From Acheta domesticus (lineage: Eukaryota; Arthropoda; Insecta; Orthoptera; Gryllidae): a DNA stretch of 64,000 nucleotides. The notes beneath the pieces are model-generated. The model was not told the origin of the DNA and searched no databases. It saw only the letters and a program-made list of their open reading frames with translations. The position numbers and the translations under genes are program-made. Below are positions 23,774 to 35,421 of the stretch, one piece after another. The DNA lies in the NCBI GenBank assembly GCA_031308135.1, contig JAHLJT010000631.1:213727065-213791064 (forward strand), read 5' to 3'. Position 1 is the first letter of the stretch, and each line of letters starts with the position of its first letter.

Positions 23774-24280
23774 TTATCCTGAAATTATTTTCACATTCGA
23801 GATAGATCGAAAGCAAAGAAACAGGCTTACAGAACACACGTTAGTCAATGTTTCAAATTTTATTTTCCATTGTCAAAAATATAATTAAGTTAATTGATGT
23901 TTCTAATTTGTGAATATAATAGACACTTGGAAACTTGTCGAGTTAAGAATGAAACTGGTATTGAAGAATGAAATTTTAAGTGAAATTGGTTCCATCTTGG
24001 AAGCATCACATGAGTTATCAAATCATATACATTTAGTTACAATTAAAAAATGTGTCTATCAAGTTTTTAATGATGGAATATCCGCAACAACGCTCAATTT
24101 AATCATAACTTTAGCTAGGGAAACGCATAAAATAAAATTTTCTGTGAGGCAGCAGGAGTCAACGAGCTAAAATACATATAAAACAAAAACATATTTCAAC
24201 TCAGTTTGCAAAGCTCAGTGACATTTAGGTATCTTGGGTGTCACTGGTAGGTTTTCGCTCTTAGTTCGCAACGTTTCGTG
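23769..24280. other. AT-rich DNA, unassigned open frame
   Basis: An 86-codon frame (23910-24170, plus) begins at GTG rather than ATG and shows no domain. Its length is somewhat unusual for such AT-rich DNA, but I would not call it a gene. Confidence 0.3.
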
Positions 24281-24660
24281 AGGTGTCTGTCACTGTTTTC
24301 CGCTTGCGTCGTTCCGTCGCTCCTCTGCCCGAGCGACGTGCCTCGGGGCGCGCGTCTGCCTGCCCCAGCGGCACCGCGCCGCCCCGCCAACGCCAAGGAG
24401 CGTGGTTAATGAAGCGGAATATTTTAATTTACCCTTGCGCTAGTGCGCCGGCTAATAAAGCGTCCAAATCAATGGGAAAACATGAAAGCGTAAAACGAGG
24501 CGATCGATGAAGCTACGAGCCGGTGCCGAAGCAGGTTTACGAAAGGGCCCGAAAAACTAATCGGCAATTTAGCTCGAGCGCCAGTAAACAATGGCATGCA
24601 CTCCACAACAGCTCTCGCTGAACCCGAGGATAAATGTAGCGTTCCACCGAAAAATCAGCT
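24281..24660. other. GC-moderate island, conserved non-coding-like
   Basis: Short GC-rich block (24290-24400), then high-complexity sequence (24400-24650) with cores such as GGTTAATGAAG, GGCTAATAAAGCG, CCAAATCAATGG and GGTTTACGAAAGG. No repeat unit and no long frame. The texture is that of regulatory DNA. Confidence 0.35.
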
Positions 24661-26640
24661 TTCGTGTTCTATTTTTGTTCGAACATTAACTTTGATGAGA
24701 TAAAGCAAATTGTTTTATATTAAGTTCCATAACCCAGTGTAGGAGAGAATCATTTTTGCTCGCGTTTATTCATCAAAATAACACGATCTTCTTGAAAAAG
24801 TCATGCTTTTAAAATGAATAGGCAGTCTTAGACTAAAAAAGTTGTCTTTCGTGAACTCGAAAGCACTTCCTAAAAGTCAGTGCCTTTCGACATAGCAAGG
24901 ACTCTGATGGAAGAATATCGAAGGACGTAACGAGAACGTACGGGAATCCCGTGTAATTGAAACGTGACTGCACGCAAAAAGAAGAAAATTAAAAATCGTA
25001 CTTAAAAGTACATGCGCTTAAAGGCGAGCTGCTCGTGATTAAAAGCACGAGTGTTCGCCAGAGGGTGATGCAGCATACTTCCTGAGGAAGGGAGGGGCTT
25101 GAATGCAAATGGGAAAGTAGAAGCATGCACAGTATGGGAGAACATGGCTTCTGATGGTCGTATTTCTGAAGCGAAAAAAGATAGTGCAGCCTATTGATGT
25201 TTCTTACAAGGACGTCGAGGAAATGTTTAGAACGAAAATTGTGAATATTTTGTAAGATAATTCGATCACATTATTAAAATTTAACTACAAGATATGCCAT
25301 TACAATGTGTGTTGTAATATGCCATTATAATGTGTGTTGCAATAATCTTTTTTTGTATGTCATAATCTGCAAACTTTTATTTTTTCTTCTAAAATCTGTT
25401 TGATGTAGGATGGGATGTAATTCTTTATCCACCAGTATCACACTTACAAGGTCTTGTGTCGATTGTTTCTTATAAATTGCCAAAACTGTCGTCTTTCCGT
25501 ATCGTACGATTACTTATACAAACGATTGGAAAGCTTTAAAAAAATGATAATTTGTAACTACATTCCAAAATCAAAACTTTATTGGGTGCTACAACAATGT
25601 ATACAAATGTATAATAAACACTAAAATAAATGCACAGAACAGTTGCAGTCATTTTCAAAGTATATTAAAAAGTCCAGGTGTTTTAAAGGCGGGAAAATGT
25701 TTTTTTATTTTTTTAACTGCAGTCCAGCAATCAAAAAAAATCTGGAAAAAATGCACAACAATTTTTGTTTTAAGAGGAACCTTTGACGTATTTTTTCGAG
25801 CCTGTTCCAGGCTTCTAAGACACAGTAAAGATATTTTTTTTCAAATATATTTTTTTGTGTTTGAATTTGGGCCTGAGAAAATATCAAAAGATGTTTTTCT
25901 GATAGTACAAATTGCGTTCTTATTTATCATATTGTTTCAGTCATATAAAATAGTGTTAAGTTGTCGAAAAAAATAAAGTTAAAAAGACACGTTTTTGGCT
26001 GTATAGGGGTGTGGGTGGTGGGACGGGGGCTAAGAAACCTTTCAAAAATATTATTTTTATGTGAGAATTATAGTGTAACCACTCGTATGTAATTTGGTTG
26101 AGGGGAACTTTTTACCATGTTATCCGGGGGGACCCTTTGTGCTCAAGAAACATACCCGAATTTTAAGAGCTTAGGACACGGACATATGGTATGTATTATG
26201 GACGTATGTGACTGGTAGTTAGGCAGCAAACTTTGAGGTCCACAAAACCTCTTGATTTATTCGTTTGATAATCAACATAATCCTACAATCTATTTGATTT
26301 TCTTAAATGAATTTGATTAACCCTGGTGGATAATTTCCTTTCTCTCAGTAGCGCATTATGGTTTTGTGTCAATAACGTCTTTTCAATCACACAGAACTAT
26401 AATTTTTCTTTCGCGTGCACGTGCTAGTGGGACTCGGGCTTACTTCCAAAATAACACTAAACATGCCCTCTTTTCAAAATTGAATTAAGCTTGGGGGCAT
26501 TTTATCCCGCTTACCCTGCAATAGCTTTTCTTAGTTTACAGGTTACAAGCGTAGATCCAGAATTAGAAATGTAAATATAGAAATAGAACAGCCTTAAAGG
26601 AATATAGCAGAGCAAGCCACGAGGCGGTAGGGCCTGCAAA
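24661..26640. other. AT-rich intergenic DNA with a small tandem repeat
   Basis: No gene. At 25294-25343 a 25-bp unit (ATGCCATTAYAATGTGTGTTGYAAT) is repeated twice in tandem with two differences. Confidence 0.5.
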
Positions 26641-27160
26641 GGGCCCTCGGACTTTGCTGTCGGCTAGGAGTAGTGCGGTATCGGACGGGCGAGGGAGCAA
26701 CGGTGCCGGCGGCGACATCGGCGGAAGGGAAGGCCCCGGAGTGTTTTGGGGTCGATGCGACGGCGGGGTGGTCGCAGCTGGAGTTACGAGATCGGTGGGG
26801 TGTTGGAATATGCTAGTTATGCCACATTCGTTCTAACGAAGAGTTTCACGATAGGCGCTGCGAATAGTGATGATTCGGGTATGGGGAATGAAAGTGTGGA
26901 GGCCGGACGGTGGGGATGAAGCATGTGGGTGTGCAGCTTGTGGGTGTAGAATGTCTGGGTGTGGGGCGCGAGGGAGTGGAATGTGTGGGTGTGGGGCGTG
27001 AGGGAGTGGAGCGAGTGAGTGTAAAGAGAGTGGATATGGAGCGGGCGGGTTTGGGTGTGGAACGTATGAGTGTGGGTGTGGAGCTTGCGGGTACGGAGCG
27101 TTCAAGTGTGTTGCGTGCGGAAGGGAAAGCGGAGTTTGGGTGTGGATTGATTGATTAGTG
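26641..27160. repeat. G-rich degenerate minisatellite (GTGTGGGTGTGGAGC-type)
   Basis: From about 26886 to 27150 the plus strand is a decayed minisatellite of GGGTGTGG and GAGTGGA units. The best-preserved part is two tandem 30-bp units at 26957-27016. The minus frame of 118 aa (26833-27189) is a His/Pro low-complexity shadow. Confidence 0.6.
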
Positions 27161-27560
27161 ATTCCGGGCGCGCCAACTGCTAAGGTCATTGGTTCCGCAA
27201 GTGAATTTCGTGTTCTTTATCGCGGGAGTTCGCGGTGATTTTTTCCCGTAGGATGACGATATCCTGCGCCGATCTACGTTAGCGTTGCAGAGATTTTCTC
27301 CCACCAGCATGGCACCGTCCCAGCCGGGACAAGCTGTAAGCCCCCGACAAGTCTCCCGACTCGTGAGGTAGTGTAGTGTATGTAAGTGTATGTGTATGTA
27401 AGTAAAGAGGTAGGATAGGACAGGGAATGGAAAGGAATGATCGCGTGAGGTCCATGGCCCGTTTACAAGGGTATTTATCCGAAATTTGCCTGGTATTGAT
27501 CGGTGAAACCAAGGAAAGGAGCGCCGGCCGCTAGAATTCTCCTCCAGGCTTAGGCTGAAT
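27161..27560. other. Mixed-composition spacer
   Basis: No gene. Contains a TGTA/GTATGTAAG-rich patch at 27370-27410. Confidence 0.4.
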
Positions 27561-28052
27561 TCGAAATCGCTCTCTAGCCAGTGTGGAAAATCTTGTCATG
27601 GTCAGGACCTCCCAGTCTGAGGCATAAAGACTTCAGAGACATTAGTTGCTGCCCTGAGCCACTTTCTCCGGCGTGTAGCGTGCGGGCGTGGAGGTTCGTG
27701 CGTGAACACAGTGAGAGCAGGGGTGGCGGGTGCGGTCGTGGGGGGCGCGGGGGTTCGGGCAAGGGCCTGGGCGTGGCGGGGCGTGGCGTGGCGGGGCGGG
27801 GTGACGCCGGCGGGTGAAGGGTGGATGCCGCCGGGGGCCGTGTATCGGAATGCGCCGGCGGCGGAAGGGGGCAATGCAAGCGCGGGGGCGGCGAGGAGCA
27901 GATCGAGGGGGCGGTGACCACAATGCGCGCGCTCCCCGCGGGCCGCCCTTTGTGCCGCGCCGCCGCCAGGTGTCTCCAGCGGCGCCGCGCCGCCTCCCTC
28001 GCCTCCGCCTCGCACGTCACGCGTTGCTACTGCACACTGCCGCTGGTGCAAA
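27561..28052. other. GC-rich CpG island interrupted by a P-like element
   Basis: G-rich on plus (GGGGCGTGGCGTGG style) to about 27930, then mixed CpG-rich sequence up to the P-like element's left target duplication. Frames of 148-149 aa on minus and shorter ones on plus overlap and are compositional. P-type elements are known to favour GC-rich, promoter-like sites, so this island could be a promoter; inferred only. Confidence 0.4.
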
Positions 28053-30138
28053 GGCCTACCCCAGGGGCGTGAAACTTAGATAGGAAAACGGGGTAATGAT
28101 TTTTGCGCCATCTATCCTATCGTTGTAGTGAGCGAACTAAACGTGTGACGTCACAGAATTCAAAAGCTGCCGGTGGCAATGTAGGCGGTGGCTTTGATTC
28201 GTTACATGGTTACGTGCTGCTCAGGTGCTGTTTCAGGCGACGTTTTTCAGCTTTTTGTTAGTATTTAGAATGTAATGCCTTTTAAATAGAGTGAATCGTG
28301 CCATGACATTTATTTGCCGTGTCTAAAACTTAATTTTCGACTTTTTGGAAGATTTTAAGAAGACTGGAGGTAGGCAATACATCGCTTGGATTTTCGACCA
28401 TCCAGCAGTGGAGGTATTTATAATTCATTTTGAAATCTTATTGCATAATTGTAATTGATTATTTAATTTATGAGCATTTCTACCGTGCAAAATAGTCTTG
28501 AAAATCCTTAAGTCCATATTGTATAATCTAACCTAAGTAGATGTGTCATTTATTCTGTACTATTGGTTTAAAAGTGTTTTAATTATATTATTTCCAACTG
28601 ATCACTTCGCATGGTATTGGACAAGTTTTATATTAATCCATTGTTTGCATTGCCCAATTATTTAAAATGTCACATTTTCAAATGAGACATACAGTTTTTA
28701 CCGTTTTTTGACCAAATAAATAGAAATAAATAAATGTACATAATTCATTATTGTTTGCATTTCTAGAATAGGTATACTCTCATTAGTTTATGACAAAATG
28801 TAATTAATTTATTTTGCTTAGGTGTACGAGTTAAGTTTCCATTCTGGAGGTGATATTCGAGTTGCAGTATGATGTGATGGCAAGATATAAGATGCTCTGG
28901 CAAGATATAAAAAAATTTGACGCTAGAAGATGGAACTTCACCAACAGTGTTTCCTACAAGCCCAATGCTGTTTTCAAAGAACATTCCAAGAAAATCCTAT
29001 TACTAAGTGTGCCAGTGTACATTTTTTCCCCCTTGAAGCTGCAAGTGGTGCGAGTCTGAATGATATTATAGACAAGTATATTATTTTGATAACTTATAGA
29101 TCAATTAATATTTGCCTTGTTTAGAAAAAATTGATTAACAAGTACTGGAAATGTATTAAATAAATAATGAAACCAATTTAGAGTTTGTGAACAATTACGA
29201 AAACGTTGGTTTCAGAATGTGTAATTAAAGAACTGAGTGTAATAAATATTGCATTCTCATTATCTAAAGTTTATTTTGCAAATTTAGAAATATTAAGGGC
29301 GTTGTCCAAATTAGGGAAAATATTTTTGTATATTTCTACTTCAGTGTTACAAGAGGTTAATATGATGATTTTTTAATTAAACGTAGCCAAATTTGAATTG
29401 GTAAATGAATCATCTGAATAAATCCTGTATCAATACTATTATTGTTAGTTACAGGAAAAATCTATTCGAATTTTACTGAACATACTGTCAAAAGTAAGTC
29501 ACAATTCAGTATTGTTCTGCTTATTTGTTGATTTCAATGATAGTTTATGTGTCAACATGGTGTAAATTGACGTGCTCAGATGTGCAGTAACCCATATATA
29601 CTCTTTGCAGTAACCAATCAGATTGGTATAGAAAATGAAAAATCTCAAATTGTAGCCTTAACAGAAGAAAATGGTGCAATTTTTTAAAAAGGATAAACAT
29701 ACGAATAACTCTACAGTTGATATAAAGAATGAGTTATAATTTAAATTTTGGAATAATTCTTTACTAGTCTTGCAGTTGAATGTTTTTAAAAATTACTTTG
29801 CCATACAATCAGGTGAATCGATTCCAAAAATGCTTTTTTTGGGGTTGGAATTTCAGGGATCATCGCAGGCATCTCTACTTCTTATGTTCCTGTTTCATGT
29901 GTTTGTTCATATGGCTGGGAAACAATTTTTTTTAAGTAAACAGAAAGTTTCCTTCTGTTTTGTCACAATTCTCAATAAGTTTGGCATGGTTCATGTTATT
30001 AAATAAAAATGTTCTGCGTGAATTAAAAAGTTATTGAGGTGCGGAGTTCAAATTAGATCCATTGTAATTTCCGATATAGAAAAAAAAAATTTCTTAGGGG
30101 CCCTAATTCACATTCCTGTTTCTAAAGCGGCTGACTCA

Positions 30139-30489
30139 AAGTTTGGTTAATTTATGTCTTAATGAGAGGAAACCATCAATTGTGAAGATCCAATTCCATA
30201 AGGATGGAACTTTTTCCTCTGTTAGTGGTTGGGTTCACAAATCTCATTTGTTAATATCTTTTGCTTTAATGTTAAAAGGTTTGTGAGGGCTACTATTTGA
30301 TCCAACAGATGATGAATTGAGACCTTTCGCTTTCCCATTGCATGAATTGAATAAATTGTTTAAAAAATTTAAAGCCTCTGCTGTTGCAAGATCATCTTTA
30401 TTAGGAATTTTTAAAGTGCCAGGTGGAGTTTCAAATTCAACTACAAAAAAAAGTGGTAATTGTACACATCCTAAAATATTTTTGCACAA
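30139..30489 (-). pseudogene. P-element (THAP9-like) transposase core relic
   Basis: One reading frame on the minus strand carries TPPGTLKIPNKDDLATAEAL, then NFLNNLFNSCNGKAKG, and after two in-frame stops (30244-30246 and 30235-30237) continues as LWNWIFTIDGFLSLRHKLTK. The order T-A-x-x-x-x-F-x-N-x-L-F-(N/D)-S-x-N, then W-x-x-T-I-x-(G/S)-x-L-x-L-(W/R), is what I recognise from P-type transposases just before their conserved N-Q-D-x-x-E-N-F-F-G block. A further frame-broken echo (RNFFFSISE, NCDKTEGNF) follows toward 29930. A stop at 30136-30138 and others make it non-functional. Confidence 0.5.
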
Positions 30490-32009
30490 TTTTTATATAT
30501 ATGTACCATGCAAACACAAGTGCTTAAAAAATATTGGACCCTCTGTTTTTGACTTGATGAAATTGCATCTTAACTTTTGCTTGTAGCTCCATACAACATT
30601 AAACTTCATTCAAGTGTTTTTTGGGATGTGATCCAATAAATTTAAGAGTAGAATTCGAGAATAATTAATAAATGTGAAATTGAAAATGAATAAGAATCCT
30701 ACGTATGAAATCAAATTGAAATTGTGAAAGCAAATAAATATTTAAATTTATATTTACCATCTATTCGAGATATAAATTGCCAACACTGATTCACTAAAAA
30801 CCTGTGTGGTATATTTAACTCATTTTTTTCATTTTGTTGGTTACATACGTTGAGACAATTTCCTCATGACCTTATTAATGTTGTTTACATATGTAACAAG
30901 GTAATAGACTTTTCCTATGATGTGCCATGCCATGCTAATTTAGTTTCCTTCAAATTTCCTACATCTGTTTCCAAAGTTTTAGTTAGAAGATTATTGTGAA
31001 TTACTTTCAGCAAATGAGGCACATTAAACAGGTGAATTATTTCTGTTTTGTCAATGAGGTAAGTTAATCCTAAAAATAATTATTTTCCGAATATTATATA
31101 AATATAAAACATTTATATAAAATATAATACTAGAAATAATGTGAAAATATTAATGTAGATATACAATATAAATTCCACAGTAAAACAATTGTAAAATCTG
31201 TTAATGAATCAGTTGTTGTGTTTGTTGTAATAATGATATTACAAAAATTCTGAAGAAGAGATGAATAAATTTCAAATCTAAAAATCATTCATGTTATTTT
31301 TTTTTCATTGAACACAAATTATTTAAAAAATCCACAAAAACGCATAGAAAAGTCAGAAATGTGACTATATAAACATTTGAATATACAAACAAAATATTTA
31401 CTTTGAGCATTGTTAGCTTTTATTCTGTTTTCTAGTTTTTTCTAACACGGAATTAACAACTTTCACATTTCACGATCCCTAATTGCACTGTTGTGGAAAA
31501 AGACAACTTAATATAATGTTAGAAAACATTTTTTTTGTGCTAACTCTTTCATAATGAGCAATTAATTGTAAAAGTAGGATATGTAATGAAAGTTATTTTT
31601 ACATCAATTATTTTAAATAATTGTGTAATAAAAGTTAAATGACATTTACCAACAATATTAAAGCCACCATCTGTAACCACTCTAATGCATACATCATAGT
31701 AGCTGGGGTGTTGATGTTTGGTTACAACTGAAACTAAATGAAATGGGAATTTTCTATAATTTTTTCAAGTTTTTCATCTATGTATTCGTGTCAAATATTC
31801 ATTAAAAATTGTTATATGTAAACAATAAATTATTTAATGGTCTACAGATCCCAATTCATTGCGGAGATTGTAAATTTTCTACTATAGAAAATACCCCCTC
31901 CTTAGAAGTGAGGTTCTGTCTCACCAATCGTATCCAGGTGTGCTTATTTGATTAATTTCAATGGTACATACAATTTTATTAATTTTTTAAATATTAAAAA
32001 CATGTTTTA

Positions 32010-32081
32010 CCAATTAAATCTTCGCGATTTGTTTTTCAACCATCGTTCTGGCCTAAGTTTATTTTTCGAGAATTTGTGATA
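32010..32081 (-). pseudogene. THAP-domain fragment
   Basis: The minus strand reads YHKFSKNKLRPERWLKNKSR, then RFNW. This matches the central part of THAP domains (aromatic-H-x-F-P-K-x-x-x-L-R-x-x-W-x-x-x-x-x-R-x-x-W). The fragment ends at TGGTAAAA, a plausible splice donor right after the conserved Trp, where P-type genes often have an intron. The first zinc-ligand pair (C-x2-4-C) and the C-x2-H pair are not visible nearby, so the domain is incomplete. An MQIM-GTGAGT sequence upstream (near 32183) might be the decayed first exon end. Confidence 0.5.
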
Positions 32082-32309
32082 CGGCAACCAAGAGGTTAAA
32101 TAATACAATTATTTGTAGTAAAACGTAAGAAAAGCAGATAATACCCATGGATATTCCCTACACTCACCATAATCTGCATTCGCGCAACTTTACTCAAAAT
32201 GCGCGCGAAAACGCAACAGCAGCGCTATCTTCGCTATCGTAGTGACCGAGGAACTAAAACTTCGTCCCCCGCTTTTTAACATTGAGTGAACCCGCCCTGG
32301 GCCTACCCC

Positions 32310-32440
32310 CTCGGGGCAAAGAAACAGGACAGGACTTCTAGCCTGGCGTGTTGGCACACAGAACATTGGTAAGTATAGAATGATGGAGGTTAATCGAAAG
32401 GGGACTTACGAAATGAAGGCTTAATTAATGGGAGATTTGG
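32310..32440. other. Short flank of the P-like element
   Basis: The CTCGGGGCAAAG start continues the GC-rich island interrupted at 28062. No gene. Confidence 0.35.
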
Positions 32441-32445
32441 TTGGT

Positions 32446-32520
32446 TCGTAGGGCAGTGGTCGTAGCGCTAATAGTGGTGCGTTATTTTGGATTCAAACCA
32501 CCAGTATTCAAACGACGGGC
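32446..32520 (+). other. tRNA-derived SINE-like sequence
   Basis: GTAGGGCAGTGGTCGTAGCGC resembles the A-box head of tRNA-derived insect SINEs, and GGATTCAAACC about 45 bases on resembles a B box. No tRNA fold or SINE tail could be set. A 93-aa frame runs through it (32441-32722), with no domain. Confidence 0.3.
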
Positions 32521-32880
32521 ATTCAACTTTGAACATTTTTCTCGTTTAACCGGTTTCTCCATCCGTTATCTCAGGGGTCTCTTATTTTCTCTGGCGTTTA
32601 TTCTACGAAATACGCCATATAAACAAATTTTATTCACCGTAAAACCTACCGAGAAGTCGACTCATTATGTCATTGCGCTTGTCGTACACAGAGTTCCCGA
32701 CTACAGCTTCGAGGTGATATGATTGCGGAACGACGATGTTGTTGGAGCAAGAAAGCGTTATGTATATTATTATTTCATAGTGTGTTATCTAAAGAAGCTT
32801 TGCACATAATTTCTATCCGTATTCTATGCAACATTATTCAGCTACTTTTTACTAAGCCCGCCAGGATGCGACACTGCAAG
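32521..32880. other. Mixed-composition spacer
   Basis: Open frames 32441-32722 and 32719-32919 overlap end to end, but neither shows a recognisable domain. Confidence 0.3.
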
Positions 32881-33960
32881 TTCAAACAGGCCTGGGCGCA
32901 CCGCCTACATTGCCCCTGAGCGGTGCTGCGCCTCCCACTCGTCAATCACGTGACCTGTGTTCTCACGCTCTGCCCAACACAAGTTCAGTTGGCCCATGCT
33001 CTCTTTAGCAGGCGGACGTGACGCCGTCTTGCGCAGTTCTGTGCCACTCCTGCGAACATTGCATCACATTGTCTCGCAGCCTATCAACCCTTCGTCTCGT
33101 ATTACAATTTCTGAGTGCCGAACGGAGAAACTATATCTTAATAGTGAATAATTAGTTGGCCTCTGCTTCTTACCACAGACAGAGGTGTTGTCGTGCTTCA
33201 CAATAATTCGGTGTTTCGTTGCCACTCCTGCGAACAGCTTTGCGTTGTCACGCAGTTATCAATCTCAATTCATCACAATTCAAAGTGCCGAGCGGATGAA
33301 CTATTTCCTAATTAGTGCATTATTCAACCAGTTGTGCAGACCGCGACAACGAATACTTCGCGCTGCTCACGTGGCCGCTGTATGAGTTCACCATATAAAC
33401 ACGTGGTCAAACTTATTAACTGTTCCAATCAAATCAATCAGTTTATCCCTCTACGCTGTATGCAGCTGCCTTCTGTGGCCTTGCATTCACACGTGCCACC
33501 AGTATTCAACAGATTTGTTCCCTTCACGCTGTGTGTCACAGTGGCACGTGGCCGGCCTACTGCAATCACCACGAGGCCATCTCACCAGCATCGCACGTGG
33601 TATCCAGCCGAATCTCAGCAGTCATCAGCCTGAAACGGGCCTGAATTCGCCACCCGCCCGTAATCAGCCAATATCAGCTTCAACGGCAATGTATTTCACC
33701 AACAGGTGGTATTTTAACCAAACTACAAGTATACTTTAACTGTCCGCATCAGCGATATTGCAAGCAAGTTCATTGCTTGAATCCATAATAATTATCACGT
33801 TGCCAATTGTATTCTTTTTTTCTTTAATTAATATATGTATTAAAATTATTCAGCTTTTCATTCTATTAACAACATTAAAATTAATCGTTTCATGCAGTCC
33901 TGGGCCTGCAACAAAAGCCCAGGTGGTCCTCCGAAATTAGATTTAAGAACTAGATATATG
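32881..33960 (+). promoter_or_regulatory. E-box-rich region with internal duplication
   Basis: Balanced-composition, high-complexity block between AT-rich DNA. CACGTG occurs at 32947, 33368, 33400, 33490, 33545 and 33594: six sites, five of them within 232 bases, against about one per 4 kb by chance. Two diverged copies of a roughly 110-bp unit (33041-33150 and 33219-33328) share GCCACTCCTGCGAACA, GTCNCGCAG, TATCAA and AGTGCCGARCGGA. A 7-bp stem hairpin (CCTGGGC/GCCCAGG) lies at 33899-33923. A run of open plus frames (up to 99 aa) crosses it without a domain. It could be an enhancer/promoter or the untranslated region of an unknown retroelement. Confidence 0.4.
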
Positions 33961-34084
33961 TAAATTGAACTTTAGGCCGAGCTCCAAGAGGAATGTTTGG
34001 GTTGGTTAAAAAAATGTAATTACCAAAGTCCACTGTACTCGAACCGCCCCAATCAGATGTGTAGGCTTTTTGCAACTCAAGAGT

Positions 34085-34086
<2 letters not shown>

Positions 34087-34130
<44 letters not shown>
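34087..34130. repeat. (AAT)n microsatellite at 5' side of copy A
   Basis: About 14 AAT units. The retrotransposon sequence of copy A begins directly at GGGATGAATT. Confidence 0.95.
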
Positions 34131-34147
34131 GGGATGAATTAAAAAAG

Positions 34148-34711
34148 GTGATGTGGTGCTTCTACTATGCAAAAGCGAAAAATGGGGGCTCAGAAATAGA
34201 AGTCTTTAAGATATGGAGAGAGCGGAACCCAGATATGAGACCTACCCTACACTCAAAGAAGCTTGCCAGTCAACTACGATACATACTCAGCAGTGGAAAA
34301 TTCACAGCAGAACAACTTGCAGACATCCAGAGAAACGCGGAGAATGTTCTTCGATCAAAATATCTACATCACGAACATTTAGAACCATCTAATATCCCTG
34401 AAAACGACGGTCCCCTTGAAGGTTCATCTCTTCCAAATGAAACATCCGTCAGTGGTGAAAATACATCTGGCCATGAGTCACACGATAACGACATGATGCG
34501 GGATCTCCTCCGACGCGAGATAGAACAAGTTCGTCTACATCCATTCGAATCTCGTGCACCGTTGAGGAGAATTTACGGAAATGCTAAAGCTAAGAGAGTG
34601 ACAGGTACAGCGAATTCTGTCGTAAATGAGGTTGTACAGACAACTAGATCTCAAGTAGAGATCTACATATTACAGAAATCAATCACATCGTGTATGCAAC
34701 TGGATATCTAG
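34148..34711 (+). pseudogene. Copy A ORF, N-terminal part
   Basis: 187 codons matching the copy B ORF from its Myb-like region onward (KAKNGGSEIEVFKIWRERNP) to the segment before the reverse transcriptase. The frame drifts near the end and stops at 34709-34711. The related sequence resumes in another frame at 34804-35016 (MKRIADTRREISLLAEA). No own start: the element is truncated here. Confidence 0.8.
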
Positions 34712-35067
34712 TATCCCAGATAATCTTGGGGCCAGACAAGAACACCGATGACTGACAGTCAGACAGTGTAAAAAGCTCCGTACATCCATGGGCGAAAAGA
34801 ATTATGAAACGGATAGCCGACACACGGCGTGAAATATCGCTCCTAGCCGAGGCATGTTCTAAGTCAAACCACACTTATAAAGTTCAACAAAAACTACTCC
34901 ATGTTGAAAAAAAACACCTAATTGACAATGACACAACAAGGCTAATGGTATCTGAAAAGCGAAAAGAGAAAATCAAAGCATGGGCTCAACGAAAAAGGGT
35001 ATGGGTACAAACTTAATGAAGATTTACGTGTATAGAACAGGTTGTTTGAAACAGACGTGAAGAGATT

Positions 35068-35421
35068 TATTTTATTTTATTTATTTAGTCAAAAAAACAG
35101 TAAAAACTGTATATGACGTGTGGGGAAAGAAATTTATCTGCGCACATTTTCTTGAGGGCCAGAATTTTATTTAAAAAAAAAACGAAAACGAAAACGAAAA
35201 AATTAATTTAGAAAATAATTATTTTAGAAAAATAAAGATATTTGAAAAATGTTTTTTCCCGAGTTATAGAAAATCAATTTCAACTGCAAATGAACTACAA
35301 GCAAAAGGAGTGCTCAACAAAACGTGCGCACAGTGAAGCTACATTTACGTCCAGAAGCAAAACAAGGGGCCATCTCAGCATTTGCTCTATGGATCAGGGA
35401 AACTGGACAAAAACCTGATCG
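35068..35421. mobile_element. Unclassified insertion in copy A (TSD AGATT)
   Basis: Copy A continuity breaks after AGATT at 35063-35067 and resumes at AGATT 35422-35426. The roughly 354 intervening bases have no counterpart in copy B. The left end is T/A-rich (TATTTTATTTTATTTATTTA), resembling a reversed A-rich tail. The right half is more complex and carries no recognisable protein. A phrase ATCTGCGCRCATTTTCTYGA is shared with 47385-47404, so the sequence belongs to a repeat family. A short retroposon on the minus strand is likely; class unresolved. Confidence 0.5.

Larger units (their letters stand above)
28062..32299 (-). mobile_element. Degenerate P-element-like transposon with THAP-type transposase relics
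   Basis: The identical string GGCCTACCCC flanks the region at 28053-28062 and 32300-32309, giving an 8-9 bp target duplication depending on where the ends are set. Left end CAGGGGCGTG and right end (reverse complement) CAGGGCGGGT are short imperfect TIRs. On the minus strand, reading in from the right end, are a THAP-domain fragment (32010-32081) and a P-transposase core fragment (30139-30489). P elements make 8-bp duplications, which fits. The CAGGG start also suits hAT, so the superfamily rests mainly on the protein relics. The 2 kb past the core (28.1-30.0 kb) is AT-rich with no recognised coding. Confidence 0.55.
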
